Assembly: GCF_963860125.1 (NCBI RefSeq)
Contig: NZ_CAWLFA010000001.1
Location: 620,001-684,000 of the forward strand
Direction of reading: 5' to 3'
DNA length: 64,000 bases
Origin: Picosynechococcus sp. PCC 7002
GTDB lineage: Bacteria > Cyanobacteriota > Cyanobacteriia > Cyanobacteriales > MRBY01
The notes below the pieces were generated by a model. That model was not told the DNA's origin, ran no database searches, and saw nothing but the letters and a program-made list of their open reading frames with translations. The first letter of the stretch is position 1. The number at the start of each line of letters is the position of its first letter. The position numbers and the translations under genes are program-made. Shown here one piece after another: positions 26,516-35,098 of this stretch.

Positions 26516-26950
26516 ATGGCTTACCGTAATCCCGCTCCCACCGTCGATATCATTGTTGAACTCTGCGATCGCCCCCATCGACCAATTATTTTGATTGAAC
26601 GCAAACATGAACCCTTTGGTTGGGCAATTCCAGGGGGCTTTGTGGATTATGGCGAAACAGTAGAGACAGCTGCCAAACGGGAAGCTTTAGAGGAGATCTC
26701 CCTAGAGGTGCAATTGGTTGAGCAATTGGGTGTGTACTCCGACCCTGCCCGTGATCCGCGCCAACACACCATTAGTGTGGTCTTTATCGCGACGGCAATG
26801 GGAGACCCCAAAGCGGCAGATGATGCGAAAACGGTCGGCATTTTTCAGCCGTGGGAAGTTCCGCAAAATTTATGTTTTGATCATGGGCGCATTTTGCAGG
26901 ATTATTGGTCTTACCGCCACCACGGGATGCGTCCCCGTTTGGGTGCTTAA
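26516..26950 (+). CDS. Nudix hydrolase
   Basis: A 144-residue pyrophosphohydrolase. The Nudix box (G-x5-E-x7-REA-x-EE-I) runs through GGFVDYGETVETAAKREALEE, about residues 40-62, with the metal-binding Glu residues present. The start at 26516 (MAYRNPAPTVDIIVE) fits the family; an upstream in-frame codon would add seven residues overlapping the promoter. A good -10 (TATGAT) lies 29-34 bases upstream. The substrate may be an ADP-sugar or nucleotide; the sequence does not decide. Confidence 0.88.
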   Translation: MAYRNPAPTVDIIVELCDRPHRPIILIERKHEPFGWAIPGGFVDYGETVETAAKREALEEISLEVQLVEQLGVYSDPARDPRQHTISVVFIATAMGDPKAADDAKTVGIFQPWEVPQNLCFDHGRILQDYWSYRHHGMRPRLGA

Positions 26951-26989
26951 CGTGATCTGCAATTTTTTAACGGTTTTAAGAATTTAGTG

Positions 26990-27376
26990 ATGGAAAAACA
27001 AGTTATTCAAACTAATCATGCCCCCGCCCCCGTTGGCCCCTATAACCAGGCGATCGCCGCTTCAGGCAAGATGTTATTTTGTTCTGGCCAAATTGCCCTT
27101 GATCCCGCCACGGGCCAAATTATTGAGGGGGATGTCCAAGCCCAAACGAAACAAGTCATGGCAAATTTAGCGGCGGTGTTAAAAGAAGCTGGCGCCACCT
27201 GGGAAAATGTTGTGAAAACGGGCGTTTTTCTCAAGGATATGAATGATTTTGCGGCGGTTAATGCTGTGTATGCCACCTACTTTGATGAAGCCACTGCCCC
27301 CGCCCGCGCTTGCGTAGAAGTAGCGCGTCTGCCAAAGGATGTCCTCGTCGAAATTGAATGTATTGCCGTGCTTTAA
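26990..27376 (+). CDS. ridA: RidA-family reactive enamine/imine deaminase
   Basis: A 128-residue YjgF/YER057c/UK114 protein that hydrolyses reactive 2-aminoacrylate-type intermediates released by PLP enzymes such as IlvA. Key signatures are APAPVGPYNQAI near the start, FCSGQIALDP, and the C-terminal ARACVEVARLPKDVLVEIECIA, containing the Arg and Glu of the active site. It follows the Nudix gene by 39 bases and ends at an intrinsic terminator. Confidence 0.94.
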   Translation: MEKQVIQTNHAPAPVGPYNQAIAASGKMLFCSGQIALDPATGQIIEGDVQAQTKQVMANLAAVLKEAGATWENVVKTGVFLKDMNDFAAVNAVYATYFDEATAPARACVEVARLPKDVLVEIECIAVL

Positions 27377-27423
27377 ACACACAACTAAAGCTGCATTTTT
27401 TTAAAGCCTTACCCAAAGAAAAA

Positions 27424-27457
27424 CCTCCACTTCTCATCGGAAATGGAGGCTCTTTTT
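27424..27457 (+). terminator. Rho-independent terminator after ridA
   Basis: Stem CCTCCA (27424-27429) pairs with TGGAGG (27444-27449), extended inward by TTC/GAA after one mismatch, and is followed by CTCTTTTT. It stands 48 bases after ridA and in front of the convergent crhR gene. Confidence 0.75.
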
Positions 27458-27533
27458 GTATTTCTATGATGCTTGTCGCATTCCCCTAGATTTAGTGAGT
27501 TGGCTCACCTGGGGAGTCAGCGATATCACATTT

Positions 27534-28997
27534 TTAGGAATGGTTGGAACTGTAGGAACGGCGTCCCCGGGAGCGATCGCCTTTGTAGCCACCGCCACTC
27601 CCTTTGTAGTTAGAACGACGTCCGCTGCGGCCACCTTTTTTCGTCGGCTTGGGGAGACCTGTCTTGGTGTTGACTTCCGGTACTTCCCAATCTTCGTTGA
27701 GCCATTCGGGGGAATTATTGTCGTACATCATTTGCAATACCGCCGCGGCGATCGCCTGGGGATCATACTCATCACCCAAACGCTTCACAATCGGCAAGAA
27801 GGAGGCCATCCGTTCCCCGGCCAAGGCTTCCCGTACTTGGGTTTCCAGGCGGGTCACTCGTTGGGCTTCTACTTCAGTGCGGCTCGGAATAGTCGAAACC
27901 TTGAGGGACTGTTTGACGCGCCGTTCAATTTGACGTAACAACCGGCGATCGCTGGGTTCGACGAGGGCGATCGCCGTTCCCGTTTTACCAGCCCGACCCG
28001 TCCGACCGATGCGGTGAATGTAACTTTCCGTATTATCTGGTAAATCAAAGTTAATCACGTGGCTGAGGTTTTCCACGTCCAGACCCCGCGCCGCAATATC
28101 CGTGGCGACAATCATCTTGATCTTGCCATCCTTAAAGCGACGTACCAGTTTTTCCCGTTGGTTTTGGTTGAGGTCGCCATGGTACTCATCGGCACTTTGG
28201 CCCGCTTCAACCAACTCATTGGTCAACTCCGAAGCTGTACGTTTCGTGCGCACGAAGATAATCGCCGACTCTGGGTTTGCCATTTCCAAGATGGGCAGGA
28301 GGGCTTTGGTTTTTGACCAACCGCGCGGAATCATATAGACTTCTTGGGCAATGCGGTCAGGCGTGACCTGGGGCTGTTTGATCGTGATGTTGATCGGGTC
28401 ATTGAGGAAATTTTCCACCAGATCCCGGATTGCGGGGGGCATGGTCGCCGAGAAACAAACCGTTTGGCGAGTTTTGGGGGACTGACGCAAAATCTTTTTC
28501 ACATCATCAATGAAGCCCATACTGAGCATTTCATCGGCTTCGTCAAGCACTGCCCAACGGAGTTCTTCAAAGGACAACTTACCCCGTTCGAGGAGATCGA
28601 TGACCCGGCCCGGCGTACCCACAACAATGTGGACGCCCTTTTGCAGGCTGCGAATTTGCCGTTCCATGGATTGACCACCGCAGACGGTGAGCACCCAGAG
28701 ACGACGATCCACGGCGAATTCCTTGAGGGACTGGGTCACCTGCACCGCCAGTTCACGGGTGGGGGTCAGAATCAAACCCTGGACGGTCTTTTGTTCCAGG
28801 TCAATTTTTTCAAGGAAAGGCAGGGAGTAGGCGGCGGTTTTACCTGTACCTGTTTGGGATAGTCCCACCACGTCCCGGCCTTCGAGGATTGCGGGGATCG
28901 CTTTACTTTGAATCTCGGTGGGCTTTTCGAAGCCGATATTTTCTAACAGGTCAACGCGAGCGTCGGATAAGCCGATGGTTTGAAAAGAAGTGGTCAT
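27534..28997 (-). CDS. crhR: DEAD-box RNA helicase, CrhR-like
   Basis: A 487-residue ATP-dependent RNA helicase. All DEAD motifs are visible: Q motif (GFEKPTEIQ), Walker A SQTGTGKT near residues 47-54, PTRELA, GTPGR, DEAD near 152, SAT, and HRIGRTGRAG in the second RecA domain. The C-terminal 40 residues are rich in Gly, Arg, Ser and Lys (GGRSGRRSNYKGSGGGYKG), an RNA-binding tail. The strain-independent association rimO-crhR is known from Synechocystis, where crhR is induced by cold and by a reduced electron-transport chain. Here rimO lies upstream with a 179-base gap. Confidence 0.9.
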   Translation of the reverse strand: MTTSFQTIGLSDARVDLLENIGFEKPTEIQSKAIPAILEGRDVVGLSQTGTGKTAAYSLPFLEKIDLEQKTVQGLILTPTRELAVQVTQSLKEFAVDRRLWVLTVCGGQSMERQIRSLQKGVHIVVGTPGRVIDLLERGKLSFEELRWAVLDEADEMLSMGFIDDVKKILRQSPKTRQTVCFSATMPPAIRDLVENFLNDPINITIKQPQVTPDRIAQEVYMIPRGWSKTKALLPILEMANPESAIIFVRTKRTASELTNELVEAGQSADEYHGDLNQNQREKLVRRFKDGKIKMIVATDIAARGLDVENLSHVINFDLPDNTESYIHRIGRTGRAGKTGTAIALVEPSDRRLLRQIERRVKQSLKVSTIPSRTEVEAQRVTRLETQVREALAGERMASFLPIVKRLGDEYDPQAIAAAVLQMMYDNNSPEWLNEDWEVPEVNTKTGLPKPTKKGGRSGRRSNYKGSGGGYKGDRSRGRRSYSSNHS

Positions 28998-29176
28998 AAA
29001 AAAGTTGTAAGGTTTATGGATGGGTTTTTGCTAAGGTTTGACAAAAATTGGGAATGACTTTTTTTGAGTACAATCCCTCCCCCAACCCTTTTCCCAAACT
29101 GGGTTCTTTGAAATAAAACCGATTGGATGCTTCTTGGCAGTCTGGACAATGCCGGGGGTGTGGCTGAACGGTCTAG
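28998..29176 (-). other. Spacer between rimO and crhR
   Basis: A 179-base non-coding spacer inside the rimO-crhR pair. In Synechocystis the dicistronic transcript is cut in this region and crhR expression is temperature-controlled; whether this spacer does the same is inference. I see no strong terminator hairpin, so read-through from rimO is possible. Confidence 0.4.
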
Positions 29177-30496
29177 TTATGCTTCAACGATGGTGCCGTA
29201 GAGGTCATAAATATCCGCAGCGGTAATTTGAACAGGGACAATACTGCCGAGGGAGGCTTCTCCGGTGACATATACCAGTCCGTCAACGTCTGGGGCAAAC
29301 CGGGGCGATCGCCCGATTAATTCACCAGTCGCTGGGTTTTCCTGTTCGATCAGCACATCCACCGTTTGTCCGACACAAAGTTCATTGCGGCGGGCAGCAA
29401 TCGGCTGTTGAATTTCCATCAGAGCATCCCGACGGCTATCTTTGACAGATTGCGGTAGTTGGTTCGGTAAATCAATGGCAGGGGTTCCTTCCTCAGCGGA
29501 GAAAGTAAACACACCCACATGATCAAATTCGTGACGTTTCACAAAATCCACGAGGTGCTGGAAGTGTTCTTCCGTCTCGCCGGGGAAACCCACGATAAAG
29601 GTGGTGCGCAAAATTGCATCGGGGAGTGCCTTTTTAAGATCTTCAATGATGCGATCATTGACGCGACCTTGCCAAGGACGATTCATCGCCCGAAGAATAT
29701 CTGGATGGGAATGTTGTAGCGGGAGATCCAGATAGGGAATAACGTTGGGGGTATCACGCATCGCCGCGATCACCTCAGGGGTTAACCCCGTCGGATAGGC
29801 GTAGTGGATGCGGATCCAAGGTACATCGACACCCCCCAAGGCTCTGAGAAGTTCTGCCAATTTGGGTTTGCCGTAAATATCTTTGCCGTAGTTGGTGGTG
29901 ATCTGGGAAATTAAAATAATTTCCTGGACGCCTTGCTCAGCCAATTGTTTGGCTTCGGCCACGATGGACTCAATGGGGCGCGATCGCTGATCCCCTCTGA
30001 GGTGAGGGATGATGCAAAAGGCACAGCGGTAATCACAGCCTTCCGCCACCCGGAGATAAGCCACCGCTTCGTTGGTGGTGCGGTAGCGGGGCACAGTTTC
30101 GTCAGCGATATAGGTGATTTCTTGGGAAACTTCCTTTACAATCTCACCCTGTTCGGTGCGTTGAATCACGTCAACAATTTTGTGATAATCCCCAGTGCCT
30201 ACGAGGGCGACGGCTTCAGGCAATTCTTCTAAAAGCTGCTCTTGGAAATGTTGCGCCATGCAACCGGAAATGACGATTTTCTTGTTTGCCTCTGCCAATT
30301 CCACTAGGGTACGCACAGATTCGGCGCGGGCATCTTCGATGAAGCTACAGGTGTTGACGATGACGTAATCGGCCAGTTCTTCGTTTGCATCGACCTCATA
30401 ACCAGCATTTACCAATAGCCCAATCATATGTTCGGAATCGATGCGGTTTTTTTCACAACCAAGATGGGAAATGGCGATTGTCGGTTTTGTGGTCAT
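29177..30496 (-). CDS. rimO: Ribosomal protein S12 methylthiotransferase RimO
   Basis: A 439-residue radical-SAM enzyme that methylthiolates Asp88 of ribosomal protein S12. The N-terminal UPF0004 domain has C14 (LGCEKN), further Cys in VNTCSFI and SGCMAQ; the radical-SAM cluster motif is CDYRCAFC near residue 160 with the family tail [17 protein letters not shown]-like C-terminal domain ends the protein. It is the promoter-proximal partner of crhR. Confidence 0.95.
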
Positions 30497-30632
30497 GCAG
30501 TTTCTAGTAAAGAACGGAGTTCAGGTCAAGATCTAGGAACGATTTCTTAATGCATTGTAACGGATCTTGGGGCGATGCTGAAATATTTTTTAGGAATTTG
30601 TCAGCAAACCTTGTTACCATTTGTCCAAAAAT

Positions 30633-31265
30633 TTAGAGGATTTGCTCCAATTTTTGCACCCAATCGAGCATGTTGTGACGGTTGGCACGGTAGCTGGTGG
30701 GGTGGGCAATGAGGCGAACGGTGCTATGGAAGAGCACTTCAACTTCTTCGAGGTTATTTTCCCTGAGGGTATTCCCAGTGGAAACAAGGTCAACGATCGC
30801 CTCGGACATGCCAGTAATGGGGCCAAGTTCGACGGAGCCGTGGAGGGGGATGACTTCGATGGGGAGATCGAGATCGCGGAAGTAGTCTTTGGCGCAATTA
30901 ACAAATTTGGAGGCTACACGGCAGTTGGGGGGGAGTTGCCGGGGATTTTTGTAGGGGCTGGCCTTGGGGACGGCAACGGAGAGGCGACAACCACCGAATC
31001 CTAAGTCTAACAGATTCGCGACATCGGGTTTTTTCTCCCGGAGGACATCGTAACCCGCAAACCCTAGTTGGGCCTGGCCATATTCGACATAGACGGGAAC
31101 GTCATGGGTGCGCACGAGCATCGCCCGGGCGGTGCCAGTGGGATCGGTGATTTGCAGTTGGCGATTTTTTTTATCGAGGAAGGCGCTAAAGTCTAACCCG
31201 ACTTGTTGGAGGAGGGCGATCGCCTCTGGGAGGAGGCCACCTTTGGGAATGGCAATGGTAAGCAT
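30633..31265 (-). CDS. hisG: ATP phosphoribosyltransferase catalytic subunit, short form
   Basis: A 210-residue HisG of the short type, which lacks the C-terminal regulatory domain and works only in complex with HisZ. It makes phosphoribosyl-ATP, the first step of histidine synthesis. The start MLTIAIPKGGLLPEA and the PRPP loop region ELGPITGMSEAIVDLVSTGNTLRENNL are clear. The hisZ gene lies 47 bases upstream on the same strand, so the two subunits of the enzyme are probably made together. Confidence 0.95.
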   Translation of the reverse strand: MLTIAIPKGGLLPEAIALLQQVGLDFSAFLDKKNRQLQITDPTGTARAMLVRTHDVPVYVEYGQAQLGFAGYDVLREKKPDVANLLDLGFGGCRLSVAVPKASPYKNPRQLPPNCRVASKFVNCAKDYFRDLDLPIEVIPLHGSVELGPITGMSEAIVDLVSTGNTLRENNLEEVEVLFHSTVRLIAHPTSYRANRHNMLDWVQKLEQIL

Positions 31266-31312
31266 TTTTTCGTTAGCAGTGATTCAAAAATCTTAAGGAA
31301 ACAGAATTTAAG

Positions 31313-32527
31313 TTAGAGGGTTTCGAGTTTGGGTTCGCCACTGGGGTCAATCCAGGCGAGGTGGGTAATGTGGCTGCTGCGGGCATAGGCATAAATTTCG
31401 GCAGGCGATCGCCCTCCCAGTTCCACTTCGACGCGCACCATTTCATCCCCTTGACGCAGGGTTTGGGCATAGTGAAATACCTGCTGCTGGGCATTGGGTT
31501 CCGTTGCAATCACCAGCCAAGCACTACCAGCGAGTTGTTTGGGCAATTGGGGACTTGTCAACAGACAGGTGTGTAGTTCTTCAATATTCAAGCAAAAGCC
31601 AATACCGGGGTGATTTTCCCGTTGGGGATGATACAGACCCAGCAGCTGATCATAGCGGCCACCTTGACCCAAGATATAAGACTGATGATTGGCAAAATTA
31701 ACCACCTCAAACACAATGCCCGTGTAGTAATCAAAGGTCTGAATTAGGGTTAAATCCAAGATAATTGGCAGTTGCTTCTGGGTACTCCCAGCCAATAACG
31801 CAAAGAGAGCCTTAAGATTCGCGACGATTTCCTGCGCCTCTGGCCCCAGATCAAACTGACTCACCCGCGCCAATATGGTTTCCGGCTCGCCACGCAGATC
31901 AAAAATGTCCAGGGCATAGGCCTTGAGATCCTCATCCAGGGGCAATTCCTGCAACCCAACCCGGTCTAAATTGGCCACACAATGACGAACTGTTTCCCTT
32001 ACTGGTTCAGGAAACGGATCCAAGAGCGATCGCCCCAGGGCCGCCTCTCCTAAAATTAACTGCCAATCTTCTAAACCCAGGGCATCGAGGGAATCTGCTA
32101 GAAGCAATAAAATTTCTGCATCCGCCACAATTCCTGCCGCAAAGAGTAACTCTACCCCCGCTTGGTAAAACTCCATTTGTTTGCCGTGGCTGCCCCGGGG
32201 GGGATGACGAAACACATTGGCCCGGTAACAAAGCCGTTGGGGAAAGGTATTTTCGGCCATTCTGGTGACAGCCGCCCTGGCGATCGAGGCCGTTAACTCT
32301 GGACGCAAACCCAAAGCTTGACTTTCTGCCGTTTGTAGTTGAATGACCTTTGTGCGATCCACCGCCCCGCCAGCCGTGAGCGTCTCCAACCATTCCAAAG
32401 TAGAGGTGACGATCCGCTGGTAGCCCCACTGTTGAAAAACCCGTTGGAGATTGTCATTAATCCAGGCCTTTTGAGCAACTTCGAGGGGTAATAAATCCCT
32501 GGCACCTGCGGGGGGTTGATGAATCAT
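31313..32527 (-). CDS. hisZ: ATP phosphoribosyltransferase regulatory subunit HisZ
   Basis: A 404-residue histidyl-tRNA-synthetase-like protein that binds short HisG and mediates histidine feedback inhibition. The class-II core is recognisable (LRPELTASIARAAVTRM, LCYRANVFRHPPRGSHGKQMEFYQAGVE, YYTGIVFEV, GGRYDQLLGLY), but there is no anticodon-binding domain. I use the ATG at 32527 (MIHQPPAGARDLLPLE), which matches the family; an upstream frame to 32593 would overlap the J-domain gene. The HisG-HisZ pairing within the window confirms the call. Confidence 0.93.
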   Translation of the reverse strand: MIHQPPAGARDLLPLEVAQKAWINDNLQRVFQQWGYQRIVTSTLEWLETLTAGGAVDRTKVIQLQTAESQALGLRPELTASIARAAVTRMAENTFPQRLCYRANVFRHPPRGSHGKQMEFYQAGVELLFAAGIVADAEILLLLADSLDALGLEDWQLILGEAALGRSLLDPFPEPVRETVRHCVANLDRVGLQELPLDEDLKAYALDIFDLRGEPETILARVSQFDLGPEAQEIVANLKALFALLAGSTQKQLPIILDLTLIQTFDYYTGIVFEVVNFANHQSYILGQGGRYDQLLGLYHPQRENHPGIGFCLNIEELHTCLLTSPQLPKQLAGSAWLVIATEPNAQQQVFHYAQTLRQGDEMVRVEVELGGRSPAEIYAYARSSHITHLAWIDPSGEPKLETL

Positions 32528-32561
32528 GAAATCCGTATGTTGAGCTTTGCCGTCGCCTATT

Positions 32562-33491
32562 CTACTTCTTTTTCCCGCCAAACAAACCGCCAAATAAACC
32601 CCCTTGTTTATCGGCGCTCCCTTTCTTGGCCCCTGGTTGGGTCTCTAGGGCGCTGCCCATCACTTTTTCGAGGGCTTGTTTGGCTTGGCGCACGAGGGGA
32701 TCTGTTGGTTTGGAGAGGTAAGCTTTTTTGATATGCACCTTGGCCATTGCCAGTTGGTTTTGGCTGAGATAGGACAGTCCCATGAGGGCGTGGGCCTTAA
32801 TGCAGTTGGGATCGAGCTGGAGGGCATCTCGGAATTCCAGTACGGCCTTGGCATAGTTTTTCTTTTTTAGGTGTTCTTCCCCCCGCCAGAGGGCTGCGTC
32901 TAGGGAAGATGTGCTGGTATTTTTCGGCGGCGGGCTGACGGTAGCGCCTGATGTCGCCATGGTTTCCCCAGGATATTGGGGCATGGTTTCTTTTGTCTCG
33001 ACTTTTTTAACCTTGCCGAGGTATTGGAGATAGACGAGGTTCAGTTCGCTTAAGGTGGCGATCGCCTGGGGGACTGTAGCCATCGTTTGGTAATTTGCCT
33101 GGGCCAAAGCGGCCACCTTCTCCCGGTAGAGCGCCGAAATATTCCCTGGGGTATCGAGGAGTTCCTGGGCTTCCGTCGTGGTGAGGACAAGGTTATCTGT
33201 CTCATTACTCAATTGCTGACTCAATTGCACCAGAATCACTTGGTATTCCGACCAGGAAGCCGGTTTAGACAGTTTTTCATAGGCCGGATTCACGAGCTTT
33301 GACAAAAATTCACTGGCCAAGCGTTTATCCAGAGCCTGGGTTAGGGTACAGGTATCCGGGTGGAGCCGTTGGGCAATTTGTAAATAGGCTTTGCGCACGA
33401 CTTTTGGATTCGCATCAATGGGCAAGCCGAGCACCGCAAAATGGTCGGCAATTTTTCGAGCAAATAATCCTTGGTTAATGGCAAGCGACAT
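32562..33491 (-). CDS. J-domain/TPR protein
   Basis: A 309-residue protein with an N-terminal DnaJ-type domain (HPD at residues 44-46 in the QRLHPDTC segment), a central region of unknown fold, and C-terminal tetratricopeptide-like repeats from about residue 195 (AALWRGEEHLKKKNYAKAVLEFRDALQLDPNCIKAHALMG...). The tail is rich in Gly, Phe and Lys. It is probably a DnaK co-chaperone with a TPR client-binding region. It ends 34 bases upstream of the hisZ start on the same strand. Confidence 0.8.
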   Translation of the reverse strand: MSLAINQGLFARKIADHFAVLGLPIDANPKVVRKAYLQIAQRLHPDTCTLTQALDKRLASEFLSKLVNPAYEKLSKPASWSEYQVILVQLSQQLSNETDNLVLTTTEAQELLDTPGNISALYREKVAALAQANYQTMATVPQAIATLSELNLVYLQYLGKVKKVETKETMPQYPGETMATSGATVSPPPKNTSTSSLDAALWRGEEHLKKKNYAKAVLEFRDALQLDPNCIKAHALMGLSYLSQNQLAMAKVHIKKAYLSKPTDPLVRQAKQALEKVMGSALETQPGAKKGSADKQGGLFGGLFGGKKK

Positions 33492-33562
33492 ATGTTTGTG
33501 GGGGTCCCATTGACCTAATTATGACTGATTCTAAAAAAGGTACAACCGTTTAATGATGGTTT

Positions 33563-34405
33563 TTATGAATCCGCAGCGTAATAACTCTGAAACCATCCTT
33601 GGGCCTCTTGGAGGGCGACACTCAACGGGGTATGAATTTTGCCATTCGTCGCCAAGAGCCGACCACTGCTCATATCGAGGGGGGTTTGATCGTAGCTGGT
33701 GACGAGGCCGCCTGCTTCGCGCAAAATGCAGATGCCCGCCGCCATATCCCAGGGTTGGATGCCCCGCTCCCAGTAACCGTCTAGGCGACCACAGGCCACA
33801 TCCGCGAGATCAAGGGCCGCCGATCCGCCCCGTCTGACCCCCTGGGTTTGGTGGGTGAGGTAACAAAATTCACGGTAATTATTATCCTTCGTTTGCCGGC
33901 GATCATAGGCAAAGCCAGTGGTCAGGAGACTATTTTGTAGCTGATCTGTTTTTGAAACTTGGATCGGTTGGCGATTTAGGGTGGCCCCTAATCCTTGGGC
34001 GGCGCGGAAGAGTTCATCGCGGTAGGGATTGTAAACAACGCCGACTAACGGTTCATCAGCATATAACAGAGCAATGGAAACCGAAAACATCGGATAGCCA
34101 TGGGCGTAGTTCACCGTGCCATCGAGGGGATCGATCATCCAGAGGTAGGGACTGGGCTGATTTGTGGCTAACTGGCCTGCTTCTTCGGCATGGATCGGCA
34201 CATCCGGTAGATGTCTTTGGAGCAGCTCGATAATGGCGGCTTCGGAGGTGGTATCCGCTTCTGTGATCAGGTCGCCTGGGGTGGCTTTTTCTCGAATTTG
34301 TTGGAGGTTACCGTAATATTTTCTGAGAATTGCGCCAGCACTGAGGGCGGCTTCTGTGGCAATGTCGAGGTAAGTTTGGCGTTCGGGTAGGGAGGGAAGG
34401 GCCAT
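33563..34405 (-). CDS. Inositol monophosphatase-family phosphatase
   Basis: A 280-residue Mg-dependent, Li-sensitive phosphatase family member (SuhB/IMPase/HisN type). Motif A is visible as WMIDPLDGTVNYAHG and motif B as QPWDMAAGICILREAGG; the metal-binding Glu is in IHAEEAG. I use the ATG at 34405 (MALPSLPERQTYLDIA); a frame to 34444 would add 13 residues. It could hydrolyse inositol phosphate or histidinol phosphate; nearby hisG/hisZ make the latter tempting, but the genes are not contiguous. Confidence 0.88.
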   Translation of the reverse strand: MALPSLPERQTYLDIATEAALSAGAILRKYYGNLQQIREKATPGDLITEADTTSEAAIIELLQRHLPDVPIHAEEAGQLATNQPSPYLWMIDPLDGTVNYAHGYPMFSVSIALLYADEPLVGVVYNPYRDELFRAAQGLGATLNRQPIQVSKTDQLQNSLLTTGFAYDRRQTKDNNYREFCYLTHQTQGVRRGGSAALDLADVACGRLDGYWERGIQPWDMAAGICILREAGGLVTSYDQTPLDMSSGRLLATNGKIHTPLSVALQEAQGWFQSYYAADS

Positions 34406-34497
34406 AGAGATATTTAAAAGGAGATGGGCAGAGTTTGAATCCAAGAAAGTGGCGATCGCCCCAGGATCGGAATTGATAGTGGGGGGTCTAGGTGCCG

Positions 34498-34866
34498 TTA
34501 GTCTTCATCAAGGGGTAGACCAAAGCGAATCTTACCCTTACCGAAGTTGCGCCCAAACTGGAGTTCATACACTTCGTCCTCATCCTGGGTTTCTACCACC
34601 AAATCACTTTTGGCATGGCTCACACACATCAGGGCGTAACCCTGGCGTTGGAGATCCGGGGAAAGTCCCATGGCATATTTTTGTTCGAGATCCCCCGACA
34701 AAACCCGCACAGCGCAAGTCGTGCAGGCCCCGTTGCGACAGGAGAAGGGAATCTGAAACCCTTGTTTTTCGATGCTCCGCAAGATGAATTCGTCCTCAGG
34801 GACGGTAAAAGTCTGGGTTTCGTTAATTTGCCGGTAATTAATCGTGATTTTGTGAGTTTTAGCCAT
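34498..34866 (-). CDS. Plant-type [2Fe-2S] ferredoxin with C-terminal extension (FdC2-like)
   Basis: A 122-residue ferredoxin. Cluster ligands C43, C48, C51 and C81 sit in FSCRNGACTTCAV and LMCVSHAK. Relative to photosynthetic ferredoxin (about 97 residues) it has a C-terminal extension of about 22 residues beginning DEVYELQFGRNFGKGKI. This extension is characteristic of the FdC2 subgroup, whose plastid members affect leaf greening and electron partition. It is likely an electron donor to specific reductases and not the main PetF. The tRNA-Ser gene is divergent. Confidence 0.85.
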   Translation of the reverse strand: MAKTHKITINYRQINETQTFTVPEDEFILRSIEKQGFQIPFSCRNGACTTCAVRVLSGDLEQKYAMGLSPDLQRQGYALMCVSHAKSDLVVETQDEDEVYELQFGRNFGKGKIRFGLPLDED

Positions 34867-34937
34867 GGTTACAGCAGAAAAAATAAAAATTTGCCTTTTC
34901 CTTTAGTTATTGTATAATCATTAACCGTGCCCCATCT

Positions 34938-35024
34938 GGAGAGATGGCCGAGCGGTTGAAGGCGCAGCACTGGAAATGCTGTTTAGGGGTAACTCTAACG
35001 AGGGTTCGAATCCCTCTCTCTCCG
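34938..35024 (+). tRNA. tRNA-Ser (anticodon GGA)
   Basis: An 87-nt type II tRNA. Acceptor GGAGAGA pairs with TCTCTCC, D-arm GCCG...AGGC, anticodon stem GCA.../TGC around loop CTGGAAA (anticodon GGA, reading TCC/TCT), a long variable arm typical of tRNA-Ser, T-arm GAGGG TTCGAAT CCCTC, discriminator G. CCA is not encoded. Confidence 0.95.
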
Positions 35025-35048
35025 TTCTAATTTAGAACCTATTTACGA

Positions 35049-35079
35049 AAGCCTTAGATGTGTTGTCTAGGGCTTTTTT
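35049..35079 (+). terminator. Rho-independent terminator after tRNA-Ser
   Basis: Stem AAGCCTTAGA (35049-35058) / TCTAGGGCTT (35066-35075), one G-U pair, loop TGTGTTG, with the T-run continuing to 35079. It lies 25 bases after the tRNA. Confidence 0.8.
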
Positions 35080-35098
35080 GTGGCTTGAAAGATAATGG

